Assembly: GCA_900753295.1 (NCBI GenBank)
Contig: CAADYQ010000119.1
Coordinates: 1-23,514, forward strand
Direction of reading: 5' to 3'
DNA from: Clostridia bacterium
GTDB lineage: Bacteria > Bacillota > Clostridia > Oscillospirales > CAG-272
DNA: 23,514 nucleotides
The position numbers were made by a program, and so were the translations under genes. Positions 1 to 6,965 of this stretch are shown one piece after another. Under the pieces are notes generated by a model that searched no databases, was not told where the DNA came from, and saw only the letters and a program-made list of their open reading frames with translations. Numbering within the stretch: position 1 is the first letter of the stretch; each line of letters opens with the position of its first letter.

Positions 1-1
1 C

Positions 2-658
2 GCCGGCGAGCCGGCTCCGGAGGGGACACAAAATGACGTCCGCTTCCCCCGCGCCGTTGTGCTGACGCTGGCGCTGATACTGGCGGACGTTGTGGCGGTG
101 GGTATGCTCCGCGACGGCGTGGAGACCTGGACGCCGACCTTTATAAAGGAGATATTCGGCAATTCGGCGGGCGAATCGATACTTATATCGGTCTTTTTGG
201 CGCTGTTCAGCTGCGTTGCCATTGTGCTGGCAACCGTCATTTTCCGCCGTTTTTTCCGCAATGAGCTGACCTTTTGCACCGTTATCTTTGTTGCATCAAT
301 GGTTTTTGCGGTCCTGCTTTATTTTGTGATCGGCAGGAGCATGCTGCTTGCCGCGCTGTGCATATCGCTCCTCGCGGCGGTGATGCACGGTGCAAACATG
401 ATGCTTACGGCATATGTGCCGCGCCGCATAAAGCGCTTCGGGCATGTTTCCACCGTATCGGGCGTGATAAATTCGGCTGTCTACATCGGCGCGGCGATCT
501 CGACCTACGGCGCCGCCGGGATAAAGGAAAGCTACGGATGGGGCGTGACCGTCGGCGTGTGGATAGCTGTGTCGGTGGCGGGCGTTCTGCTTTCGGCGGT
601 ATCGGCTGTCATTTGGAGCAAGGTGACAAAGGACAGCGACGGCGCGCAGTCGGAATAA
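2..658 (+). CDS. MFS transporter, C-terminal part (5' end outside window)
   Basis: The reading frame is open from the left edge, so the gene starts before the window. A GTG at 59 is internal and not a likely start. About 219 residues are visible. They form several hydrophobic helices with short basic loops typical of the second half of a 12-helix major facilitator superfamily permease. The pattern GVETWTPTFIKEIFG recalls loops in organophosphate/hexose-phosphate antiporter-like MFS members, and the PRRIKRFGHVSTVSG stretch is a typical late cytoplasmic loop. The substrate cannot be told from this part. It is the only plus-strand gene in the window and converges on rsgA. The family assignment rests on hydrophobicity and motif style, so the subfamily is open. 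Confidence 0.75.
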   Translation, partial: AGEPAPEGTQNDVRFPRAVVLTLALILADVVAVGMLRDGVETWTPTFIKEIFGNSAGESILISVFLALFSCVAIVLATVIFRRFFRNELTFCTVIFVASMVFAVLLYFVIGRSMLLAALCISLLAAVMHGANMMLTAYVPRRIKRFGHVSTVSGVINSAVYIGAAISTYGAAGIKESYGWGVTVGVWIAVSVAGVLLSAVSAVIWSKVTKDSDGAQSE

Positions 659-693
659 TTCCCACGCTTTTCTTCAATACATTATAATACAGC

Positions 694-725
694 ACCCGGC
701 TGCCGCGTAAACGCGGCAGCCGGGT
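694..725. terminator. Bidirectional terminator-like hairpin between MFS gene and rsgA
   Basis: Perfect 14-bp arms (694-707 and 712-725) surround a 4-nt TAAA loop. It sits between two convergent genes, 35 nt after the MFS stop and 25 nt before the rsgA stop. The stem is GC-rich, but the T-tracts on either side are weak, so termination strength is uncertain. Confidence 0.7.
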
Positions 726-750
726 AGTATTTATAGGCAGGAACGCCCCG

Positions 751-1779
751 TCAACGTCCCGCCTTTTTGTTTGCCTTATTTATCCTGGCGATGTCCTTGA
801 ACCTTGCCCGCTTTGCCTCCAGATACCCTGTGCTGTCTGCCGCATACTCGTTTTCTGTCTTCAGCTTCAGGTATGAGTTCCACCGTGCGCGGTCCAGCGT
901 TCCGTCCTCCAGAGCCTTTCTTACTGCACATCCCGGCTCACCGTTGTGCGTGCAATCGGAATACCTGCACGCGCGGGACAGCGCCTCGATATCGGCAAAC
1001 GCCGTGTCGATCCCGCCGCCGCTGTCCCACATGCCAAGCTCGCGCATGCCGGGCGTGTCGATAACAAAAGCGCCGTTCGGAAGCGTGATAAGCTCGCGGT
1101 GTGTGGTCGTATGCCGTCCTTTGTCATCGTTTCCGGTCTCGCGCGTAGCGATGCTGTCCGTTCCCGTTAGCCGGTTTATCAGCGTGGATTTTCCCACGCC
1201 GGAGGAACCGATAAACGCCACTGTCCTGCCGGGAAGTACATACCGCATTACATGCCGCATTACATGCCGCATTACATGCCGCATTACCGCGCGCGTGTCT
1301 TCGTCAAGCGCCGAGACCGCCAAAACATCCACTCCCGGCGCGGCATTTTGCGCCTCAAGGATTTTGCTTTCCACATCGGAACAAAGATCTGATTTTGTCA
1401 GAACCACCACGGGGGCTGCGCCGCTTTCGTAAGCAACAGACAGATACCGCTCCAGCCTCCGTATATTGAAATTTTTGTTGAGCGACATACAAATGAGCAC
1501 AGTGTCGATATTGGCTGCAACGACCTGCTCCCTGTTTCCCGTTCCCGCCGCCTTTCGGATAAAGCAGCTCCTTCGCGGGAACAGCCCGGTTATCACCGCG
1601 TTGCCGTCTCCCTCGGGCCATTCGGCAATAACATAGTCCCCCACGGCGGGATAGTCGGAGACCGTTTGCACTCCGTATCTGTATTTGCCGCTGACGACCG
1701 CCGTTCTGACTTCCGTTCCGTTGCTGATCTTATAAAGTCCTTTTTCCTGCGCAATTACTCTCGCTCTCAGCTCATTCAT
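751..1779 (-). CDS. rsgA: Ribosome small-subunit-dependent GTPase RsgA
   Basis: This circularly permuted GTPase acts in late 30S subunit maturation. The OB-fold-like N-terminus spans about residues 1-70. The permuted G-domain has G4 TKSD at 128-131 before the P-loop GSSGVGKST at 191-199, then the switch GRHTTTH at 221-227 and DTPG at 241-244. The C-terminal zinc site uses Cys271, Cys276, His278 and Cys284. All key residues are present. Length (342 aa) is near the upper end for the family. The ATG start follows an AAGGGGGTG ribosome binding site. A 12-bp tandem repeat inserts VMRH repeats at about residues 165-180, just before the P-loop. It is the last gene of a putative operon of acetyltransferases, 18 nt after the CatA-like gene. 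Some Firmicutes carry more than one RsgA paralogue, so it may not be the only copy. Confidence 0.95.
   Translation of the reverse strand: MNELRARVIAQEKGLYKISNGTEVRTAVVSGKYRYGVQTVSDYPAVGDYVIAEWPEGDGNAVITGLFPRRSCFIRKAAGTGNREQVVAANIDTVLICMSLNKNFNIRRLERYLSVAYESGAAPVVVLTKSDLCSDVESKILEAQNAAPGVDVLAVSALDEDTRAVMRHVMRHVMRHVMRYVLPGRTVAFIGSSGVGKSTLINRLTGTDSIATRETGNDDKGRHTTTHRELITLPNGAFVIDTPGMRELGMWDSGGGIDTAFADIEALSRACRYSDCTHNGEPGCAVRKALEDGTLDRARWNSYLKLKTENEYAADSTGYLEAKRARFKDIARINKANKKAGR
1244..1287. repeat. 12-bp tandem repeat inside rsgA
   Basis: About 3.7 exact copies of the 12-bp unit CGCATTACATGC (plus strand) lie head to tail. The unit is a multiple of three, so copy-number change would add or remove a VMRH tetrapeptide without breaking the reading frame. 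It lies in the segment joining G5 to the P-loop. Confidence 0.95.
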
Positions 1780-1797
1780 TTTCGCACCCCCTTATCT

Positions 1798-2430
1798 TCA
1801 ATTGTCCGGGATACTCATCCCGACCTCAGCCTGCAGCCGCTCCAAAAACCTCCCGGCGTGAGCGCCGTCCATCTGCGTGTGGTGGAACTGAAAGGAGAGC
1901 TTTAATGTCGTTCTCCAAAAGCCCTTATGATATTTGCCCCATATGATAAACGGATTGTTGAAAATACCGCTGTTCATGCCCACGGCACCGTCAATTTCCG
2001 TATCGATTATGGCTGAGGTGCCGATGACCATGCAGTCGGTCAGGTCATGATCTTCACAGCTTTCCGCCACCTTGCGCGTCAGGCGCAGATAGTCGGCGTT
2101 GAACTGTGCAAGGTCCGGCGAAAACGGCACATCGCAGGAGCTGACCTCCCCCGTTTTGTTCTTTACGATGGTGTTCACCGCAAGGCTGTCATATTGCCAA
2201 AGCTCGCGCCCCACGGGAAGAAGATAAAACTCCCTGATACCACTTGCCGCCCTGCCGATACACCAGCAAAGAAGCATATTGAATTTCAGCCCGCGCTTAC
2301 GGCTGATTCGGACCAGCGGCGTGACATACAACGTCTTGAAAAACGTCACCATGGGGTTCGGCGCGTTCATCCACAGCTCATACGCACGGGCGCGGGTGGT
2401 CGTTTTTGGGTCGATAACAGTCGGCTTCAT
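1798..2430 (-). CDS. CatA-like (chloramphenicol acetyltransferase family) O-acetyltransferase
   Basis: The protein is 210 residues, close to classical trimeric CAT enzymes (about 213-219). The C-terminal motif HHTQMDGAHAGRF matches the CAT catalytic signature HHxxxDGxHxGR. His184 would be the general base and Asp188 the structural aspartate. The preceding stretch NPFIIWGKYHKG aligns with the CAT segment before the catalytic strand, and the N-terminal R-A-Y-E-L-W segment is also CAT-like. Family members transfer acetyl from acetyl-CoA to a hydroxyl of chloramphenicol, but many CatA-like proteins from Clostridia have no proven drug activity. The ATG follows GGAGGGTG. It lies 49 nt after the YoaP-like gene and 18 nt before rsgA on the same strand, consistent with one operon. 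Fold assignment is secure, substrate is not. Confidence 0.85.
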   Translation of the reverse strand: MKPTVIDPKTTTRARAYELWMNAPNPMVTFFKTLYVTPLVRISRKRGLKFNMLLCWCIGRAASGIREFYLLPVGRELWQYDSLAVNTIVKNKTGEVSSCDVPFSPDLAQFNADYLRLTRKVAESCEDHDLTDCMVIGTSAIIDTEIDGAVGMNSGIFNNPFIIWGKYHKGFWRTTLKLSFQFHHTQMDGAHAGRFLERLQAEVGMSIPDN

Positions 2431-2479
2431 TCTTCACCCTCCAATGTACTATCCTCCACTCATCTTGCTAAAATCAGCT

Positions 2480-3220
2480 TTACAAGCCCGCCAGCGCCAA
2501 GAATTTTTTATCTGACTGAATACTCTGTGTCAGAAACCGACCGTCCCTGAACAGGGCATAGGTCGTGACCGGTGCGGGTACATTCTGCGCAGATTCTTTG
2601 TCGGTGATGTGGATGGCCTTGAACGGAATGCCGTGTTCTTTTGCCGCCTCCTGCACCCTTGGCACCCAATAATAGGTGTAGGGACACTGGTCGGTGTAAT
2701 AGAGGACAAAACCGGGTTCCTCGATCGCCGGATGTTTTGCACATTCCCGGAACTTCGGCATCTGTGCGGACGGTTCAATGGGAAGGTACATGAGATCGAT
2801 CCCGCAGTCGGATATATCCGCCACACGGAACCCTTTGTGAGTAAGGAATTTCGGGTCGGCGAGAAATTCCCGCTTCCGTCCCTCCGCGCACAGAATGCAA
2901 ATACCTTTCTTCCCCTGCGCCTTGGCGTCCCGGATACATTCCTCCAGCAGATCATTCGAATATCCGTGTCCCTTCATGGAACCGGATACCCAAAGGCAGT
3001 TAATGTAGAGATAACCGTCTGCCTCAATAGGCACCCATGCGTTTTCAGCCGGAATGTATTCGATAAAGCATTTTCCGCGCTCCTCACTGCGATAGAAAAC
3101 AAGTCCATCATCAAAGCGCTGCCGCAGCCATTCCTTTTTTGCAACACTCTGCTTGCCGGACATGGCACAGCAGATATGTTCCTTGTCAATATTTTCTTTT
3201 GTGATCCGAATATAGTTCAT
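2480..3220 (-). CDS. yoaP: YoaP-like protein: GNAT acetyltransferase fused to a thioredoxin-fold domain
   Basis: The 246 residues resemble Bacillus subtilis YoaP in length and layout. Residues 1-140 form a GNAT-like domain with the acetyl-CoA-loop-like segment SGSMKGHGYSNDLLEEC followed by a conserved K-G-I-C-I-L-C strand. Residues about 170-246 match the YoaP-like domain and have thioredoxin-fold features: YYTDQCPYTYYW with a single active-site-like Cys179, and a cis-proline-type NVPAPVTTYALF strand. The substrate is unknown for this family. The start codon lies 3 nt after the stop of the upstream acetyltransferase, and its GGAGG ribosome binding site is inside that gene's last codons, so translation is probably coupled. 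Domain order and family are well supported. Function beyond acyl transfer is inference. Confidence 0.85.
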   Translation of the reverse strand: MNYIRITKENIDKEHICCAMSGKQSVAKKEWLRQRFDDGLVFYRSEERGKCFIEYIPAENAWVPIEADGYLYINCLWVSGSMKGHGYSNDLLEECIRDAKAQGKKGICILCAEGRKREFLADPKFLTHKGFRVADISDCGIDLMYLPIEPSAQMPKFRECAKHPAIEEPGFVLYYTDQCPYTYYWVPRVQEAAKEHGIPFKAIHITDKESAQNVPAPVTTYALFRDGRFLTQSIQSDKKFLALAGL

Positions 3221-3223
3221 CGG

Positions 3224-3847
3224 TTATTCCTCCAATGCCGCGATGTCCCCCGACTGGATGGCGGCGATGCTGCATCTGATCTTTTCGTGATCCCAGTTCC
3301 ACCAGCTAAGAGCCTCCAGCCTCTCGACCGTTGCGTCGTCGAACCGGCGGCGTATCGGCTTTGCCGGGACGCCGCCCACGATGGTATACGGCGGCACATC
3401 CTTTGTCACCACGGCGCGCGTGCCGATGACCGCACCGTCGCCTATCCGCACGCCCGACATGATAACAGCCTCATAGCCGATCCAGACGTCGTTCCCTATG
3501 ACGATATCGCCCTTGTTGTCCCATGCGTCGCGGATATTTTTCGCGTCACGCTCCCATTCGTCAAAGAAAATGGGGAAGGTGTAGTTCGAAAGCGACCGCA
3601 TCGAATGGTTCCCGCTTGTGAACATAAACCTTGCGCCGCAGGCGATAGAGCAGAATTTTCCGATAATGAGCCTGTCGCCGTTGACCGGGTAATGGTACAG
3701 CACATTGTTTTTTTCAAAATCGCGCGGATCGTTGACGAAATCGTTGTATATCGTGTAGTCCCCGACCTCGATATTCGTCCCCGTGGCAACATCCTTCAGA
3801 TAGACCGTCTGCTTATCATGCGGACGCGGGTAAATTTTATTTTTCAT
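3224..3847 (-). CDS. Vat/CatB-like xenobiotic acetyltransferase (hexapeptide repeat)
   Basis: This left-handed beta-helix acetyltransferase of the XAT class has 207 aa, against about 210-220 in Vat and CatB enzymes. Visible hallmarks are VLYHYPVNGDRLIIGKFCSI (residues 49-68), the catalytic-loop motif GNHSM with His81 as probable general base, the hexapeptide turns GDIVIGNDVWIGYEAVIMSGV, and the C-terminal VGGVPAKPIRRRF followed by SWWNWD. The pattern closely parallels streptogramin A acetyltransferases of the Vat type, which acetylate drugs acting at the 50S peptidyl-transferase centre. CatB-type chloramphenicol acetyltransferases share most of these motifs, so substrate is open. The ATG follows AAGGAGCGG, 18 nt after the upstream GNAT gene. 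Its 3' end supplies the ribosome binding site of the YoaP-like gene. Confidence 0.9.
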   Translation of the reverse strand: MKNKIYPRPHDKQTVYLKDVATGTNIEVGDYTIYNDFVNDPRDFEKNNVLYHYPVNGDRLIIGKFCSIACGARFMFTSGNHSMRSLSNYTFPIFFDEWERDAKNIRDAWDNKGDIVIGNDVWIGYEAVIMSGVRIGDGAVIGTRAVVTKDVPPYTIVGGVPAKPIRRRFDDATVERLEALSWWNWDHEKIRCSIAAIQSGDIAALEE

Positions 3848-3865
3848 TGTCCTGCCGCTCCTTTT

Positions 3866-4492
3866 TCAAAAGAGCTGCCCCGGCAGCTTCAGCTTTTCCT
3901 TTTTCGGGAAGGTCGCCTCGAACCGCTCAAAGTCCTCCGGGCGCCGCTCGCACACGAAATATCCCTCAGGGTCCCTGTATGTGCCGGATATTCCATCAAG
4001 AAAGCCCGGCATAAGTTCCTTTATGAGGAAATAGTCCGCCTCCGGGTCGTCGGCGTAGCGCACGCCGCGGGTCTTTGCCGGCACAAAGCCGGACTTGCCG
4101 TAAAAAAGAATGTTCCCCGTGATAGCAAGCGCGCCCGCGCCCAGCCGCCGCGCTTGCTCCATGGAATAATCGAGCAGGCGCTTGCCGTACCCCTGCCGTT
4201 TGTATGCCGGCGCTATGCCGATGGGACCGAAGGTCATTATCGGCACCCTACGCCCGTCGTCGCACACGATCTCCGAGCGCACATACATGACCTGCCCTAT
4301 CAGCTCGCCGTCAAGCTCCATAACAAGGTCCAGCTCCGGCACAAACGCCGGATCGCTGCGGAAGCAATGCATCAAATAATGCTCCATGCACCCCGGACGG
4401 TATACGTTCCAGAATGATTCGCGTATAAGATTTTCGGTATTTCTGTGATCCGCCTCATTTTCGCGGCGGATGATGATATTTTTTTCTGTCAT
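3866..4492 (-). CDS. GNAT family N-acetyltransferase
   Basis: The protein has 208 residues. The acetyl-CoA binding motif A is clear: FGPIGIAPAYKRQGYGKRLLDYS with R-Q-G-Y-G-K at 99-104. It is followed by a helix, then AITGNILFYGKSGFVPAKTRGV, the usual motif B region ending in a GF-P substrate-side turn. The start at 4492 was chosen because GGAGG lies 8 nt upstream of that ATG. Longer in-frame extensions to 4507 or 4603 would place this ribosome binding site inside the coding region, and the latter would overlap the preceding gene. The target amine is unknown. Gene order (39 nt after the membrane gene, 18 nt before the Vat/CatB-like gene) supports co-transcription. Confidence 0.9.
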   Translation of the reverse strand: MTEKNIIIRRENEADHRNTENLIRESFWNVYRPGCMEHYLMHCFRSDPAFVPELDLVMELDGELIGQVMYVRSEIVCDDGRRVPIMTFGPIGIAPAYKRQGYGKRLLDYSMEQARRLGAGALAITGNILFYGKSGFVPAKTRGVRYADDPEADYFLIKELMPGFLDGISGTYRDPEGYFVCERRPEDFERFEATFPKKEKLKLPGQLF

Positions 4493-4530
4493 AGTTTGAG
4501 CCTCCATAATGCTCTTGTATTGTTTTTTCT

Positions 4531-4941
4531 TTATCTGAAGATCCTTGCGATCTCCATCGTCACGATCTTCAGCACCGCGCCGCCGGACATGATATAGAAC
4601 CACACCTCGCGCGCCTGCTGTGTTTTGGCAATCGGCGTGGCTATCGCGGCAATGATTATCAGCGCCGCGCCAATGCAGCCGACCACCGTGGGCACGCTGA
4701 CGAGCGGGAATATCCCCGGCGCGCAGCTTCCGTCTATGGCGTGCTGAATGGTTTTGTCAAGACCGTCGCGCGCCGCCGCAAAGCAGCAGACGACAAGCCC
4801 GAAGACGAGCAAAAGCAGGCTCCTGCGCCCCCAATGCACGATCTGCGCGCGGTCATAGACCGAATAACCCACAAACCCCAAAAGGGCAAGTATCATAAGT
4901 GTCGTTGCCGTCGTCACGGCATTTCCCAAGTAGAGCTTCAT
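4531..4941 (-). CDS. Small integral membrane protein, unknown function
   Basis: I do not recognise a family. The 136 residues contain about four hydrophobic segments (roughly 12-30, 41-58, 79-105 and 112-130) with short loops. HWGRR precedes the second segment and KTQQARE lies between the third and fourth. The ATG is preceded by GGAGG with 6-nt spacing. It lies 69 nt downstream of tetR and 38 nt upstream of the GNAT gene, with no terminator or promoter visible between them, so it is probably the first structural gene under TetR control. A transport or drug-response accessory role is possible by context only. Confidence 0.75.
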   Translation of the reverse strand: MKLYLGNAVTTATTLMILALLGFVGYSVYDRAQIVHWGRRSLLLLVFGLVVCCFAAARDGLDKTIQHAIDGSCAPGIFPLVSVPTVVGCIGAALIIIAAIATPIAKTQQAREVWFYIMSGGAVLKIVTMEIARIFR

Positions 4942-5010
4942 TTTTTCCTCCGACCGGCAATTCGCCGCCGGACCCTCCGTTTTTATTTTTTTGTACTCCG
5001 TTTTTTCGCG

Positions 5011-5625
5011 TCAGCCCTGTTTTTCGGCATTCATCCGCGAGATAAAGCGGTCGATGTGACCGCAAAGCAGTTCAAGCACCGCTTTTTTGTCCCCGGCACC
5101 GTCGTAAACGCTGTAAAGCAGGAACATCGGACCGTAAAAATCAAGCGCGAGCTGCATGGCGGCGCCATCGCTATCCGTCATTTTTCTGAATATCGCCGCC
5201 ATATATTCGACCGGACCGGCGGCAAGATAGTCCCGATACAGCCTTGCCATCTCCGCGTCGCGGTACTGCTCGACCGTCAGCATTTTGCGGAACTCCGCCG
5301 GGAACTCCTCTTCGGTCCAATGGCGGAACTGCGCGATGCTGTACGCGCGTATCCTTTCGACCGGCGTCCTCATGTACGCCTCGGCAAAGCCGTCAGGCTC
5401 GTCGCCCGGCATTTCGTATTCCTCGGCGCGTTCGCGGTCCATGTCGCTCATGCGCTTTATGATTGCCTCAAGAATTTCCTGCTTGCTCGCGTAGTGCTTG
5501 TATAACGCCGGCTTTGTGATGCCGAGCTGCGCCGCGATATCGCTCATGGAGGTCCCGAGATACCCCTTCATGGCAAACAGCCGCAGGGCGACCTCCGCGA
5601 TCTTTGTTTTTGTTTCTCCGCCCAT
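5011..5625 (-). CDS. TetR/AcrR family transcriptional regulator
   Basis: The 204-residue protein has a typical TetR layout. The N-terminal helix-turn-helix is at about residues 25-46 (TSMSDIAAQLGITKPALYKHYASK), preceded by KTKIAEVALRLFAMKGYLG. A helical ligand-binding domain follows with an unusual number of acidic and aromatic residues. The ATG follows AGGGGG. It is the first gene after a consensus promoter that carries two TetR-type operator sites, so autoregulation is very likely. Six genes follow on the same strand with small gaps. The ligand is unknown. By context it may be a substrate of one of the downstream acetyltransferases. Confidence 0.93.
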   Translation of the reverse strand: MGGETKTKIAEVALRLFAMKGYLGTSMSDIAAQLGITKPALYKHYASKQEILEAIIKRMSDMDRERAEEYEMPGDEPDGFAEAYMRTPVERIRAYSIAQFRHWTEEEFPAEFRKMLTVEQYRDAEMARLYRDYLAAGPVEYMAAIFRKMTDSDGAAMQLALDFYGPMFLLYSVYDGAGDKKAVLELLCGHIDRFISRMNAEKQG

Positions 5626-5644
5626 GTTTTCCCCCTAAAAAAAT

Positions 5645-5690
5645 AAGTGACCGTTCGGTAACTAATATTATAGTTACCGAACGGTCACTT
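5645..5690. promoter_or_regulatory. Double TetR-type operator (20-bp inverted repeat)
   Basis: Perfect 20-bp arms (5645-5664 and 5671-5690) surround a 6-nt spacer. Each arm holds a near-palindromic core, GTGACCGTTCGGTAAC, itself a plausible TetR-dimer site (GTnACCG-NN-CGGTnAC). One core fills the spacer between -35 and -10, and the other lies just past the -10 over the expected start point. Binding would block both polymerase access and escape. Confidence 0.88.
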
Positions 5691-5695
5691 GTCAA
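5667..5695 (-). promoter_or_regulatory. Consensus sigma-A promoter of the tetR operon
   Basis: On the minus strand the -35 TTGACA (5690-5695) and the -10 TATAAT (5667-5672) are both perfect and separated by exactly 17 bp. The tetR start codon is about 40 nt downstream. A promoter this strong is normally kept off by a repressor, which fits the overlapping operators. Confidence 0.92.
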
Positions 5696-5700
5696 GTGTT

Positions 5701-5728
5701 TTTTGAAAAAAATTTTATTTTTTCGAAA
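5701..5728 (-). terminator. Weak A/T hairpin after the DUF3592-like gene
   Basis: Arms 5701-5711 and 5718-5728 pair with one mismatch. The hairpin begins 3 nt after the stop of the upstream small membrane gene and contains T-runs on both strands. It may separate that gene from the tetR promoter. The stem is almost all A/T, so its strength is doubtful. Confidence 0.35.
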
Positions 5729-5730
5729 GC

Positions 5731-6141
5731 TCATACAGCCAAACCGCACAGAATAAATACCAGACCCAACACAAAAAACGCACCTGCGGCAAACGGCTGA
5801 ACCGGCAGGGTCAATCCCTTGATATAAGCCTGCTCCGGATGCGCTGTCCGACATATGACAGTAACGATACCGGGCATCTCATCTGGCTTTCCCGGCATCC
5901 CACAGGAAATCTTATATTCCTTTCCGCCGACACGGTAAGCCCAGACGCCTCTCATCCAATTTTTATGCCACATGCCCGCAGCCCCGCCTTTGTAAACGTC
6001 CTTGAGGTGCTCGCAACGACAAAGATATCCCTTGACTTTTGAGGCGCGATCACCAATAAACCCCATGGAATCACAAAGATATTTCACAAAAAACAACGCC
6101 GCAAAACAGCCCACAACAAAAAATGCGATTTTAAAGCCCAT
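5731..6141 (-). CDS. Small membrane protein, DUF3592-like
   Basis: The start at 6141 was chosen because AAGGGAG lies 7 nt upstream. An in-frame start ten codons earlier lacks a site. The 136-residue protein has an N-terminal helix (about 5-25), an extracytoplasmic or cytosolic beta-rich segment and a C-terminal helix (about 115-135). The central motifs W-A-Y-R-V-G-G-K-E-Y and VICRTAHPEQAYI resemble DUF3592 proteins, where a Y-x-V-x-G-x-x-Y strand pair and an N/HPE-x-A-Y segment recur. No enzymatic residues are evident. It is the last gene of the cluster of unknown genes beginning at 9122. Confidence 0.65.
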   Translation of the reverse strand: MGFKIAFFVVGCFAALFFVKYLCDSMGFIGDRASKVKGYLCRCEHLKDVYKGGAAGMWHKNWMRGVWAYRVGGKEYKISCGMPGKPDEMPGIVTVICRTAHPEQAYIKGLTLPVQPFAAGAFFVLGLVFILCGLAV

Positions 6142-6173
6142 CTTTGCTCCCTTTCTGTGACGGCACAACACCG

Positions 6174-6320
6174 TTACAGCAGCCCATATTTTTTTGCGAT
6201 GCTATGCGCATCGCTGTGCGGATCGGAACTGCCGGGCAGGACGGTGTACGTCCTGCGTTCTCCGTCGCTTTCCGTGTGCAGATAGTCTACCGCCCCGCCG
6301 CATTGCCGCACCGACACCCG
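6174..6320 (-). pseudogene. Orphan coding remnant (about 48 codons)
   Basis: After a TGA at 6321-6323 an open frame runs to TAA at 6174. It has protein-like composition, including CGGAVDYLHTESDGER and the tail SDPHSDAHSIAKKYGLL. A GTG could start it, but no ribosome binding site is visible and it begins only 28 nt after the stop of the preceding gene. I read it as a displaced 3' gene end rather than a working gene. Composition is the only evidence. Confidence 0.35.
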
Positions 6321-6348
6321 TCAAGGCGGCTTTGAAAAAAACTTTATT

Positions 6349-6924
6349 TTATGAGTCGATCTCACCGTCAACGGTCGTCGGCGGGAGGTCTCGGAGGCAA
6401 TCCGGGCTGTCATAGATCACGTAAACGGTATTTCCGAGCACCCGGTCGTCGGCAAAAAGCCTTTCGACCTCCGCGAGCGTCAACATTCCGATCACGTTTT
6501 TCCTCTCGCGGCATTGACGCCGGATCAGCAAATACGCCTTTCTGACCGGCGACATTTCAACAGCCGCGCGAACAGCCCCGAGCACGGCATCCTTATAGCC
6601 GTCCTCCACATCCACGTAGTGAACGTCCGCCCGGTCGTCCGCGCCGAGCCACGGCGGGGCAAAGTACGGCGCTTCCTGCCTTTCGCTCTTTTTTATAAAG
6701 ACCGTCCCGCCTACTTCGTCCCGGCTTGACGTGATATTAATGAATACTCCGCTACCGTCGCAAATCGGGAACGCAAAATCGGATGTCCCGTTGTATTCCG
6801 TCACGCGGCAGTTCAGCATATCTGTATCAAAGCCGACCGCGTCGGCAAGCTCCGCTCCCACAGAGAAGAGCCACAGGTCATAAAGATATCCGAATGTGTA
6901 TTCGTTTTTGCAATTATCCTTCAA
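6349..6924 (-). CDS. Unknown protein (TTG start), possible immunity-type protein
   Basis: The 191-residue protein is of no family I recognise. It is acidic and soluble, with no signal peptide or membrane helix. Visible segments include FGYLYDLWLFSVGAELADAVG near the N-terminus, DFAFPICDGSGVFINI in the middle and a helix-rich C-terminal half. The start codon is TTG, supported by AAAAGGAGAAA about 9 nt upstream and by the absence of any earlier good start. It sits among four other unknown genes on the same strand. The immunity idea comes only from this context. Confidence 0.7.
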   Translation of the reverse strand: MKDNCKNEYTFGYLYDLWLFSVGAELADAVGFDTDMLNCRVTEYNGTSDFAFPICDGSGVFINITSSRDEVGGTVFIKKSERQEAPYFAPPWLGADDRADVHYVDVEDGYKDAVLGAVRAAVEMSPVRKAYLLIRRQCRERKNVIGMLTLAEVERLFADDRVLGNTVYVIYDSPDCLRDLPPTTVDGEIDS

Positions 6925-6965
6925 ATAATTTTCTCCTTTTAAAACATGTCATGCGTTTTGCTGTC

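Noticed and set aside
1244..1287. Short tandem repeat considered as a CRISPR array
   Set aside because: Units are 12 bp, directly adjacent without spacers and lie inside a conserved reading frame.
2609..4417. A 602-codon open frame on the plus strand opposite the acetyltransferases
   Set aside because: It spans three good minus-strand genes and their junctions, with Arg/His/Pro-rich composition typical of antisense frames.
4493..4603. N-terminal extension of the GNAT gene upstream of 4492
   Set aside because: It would overlap the membrane gene by 73 nt and swallow the GGAGG site that serves the ATG at 4492.
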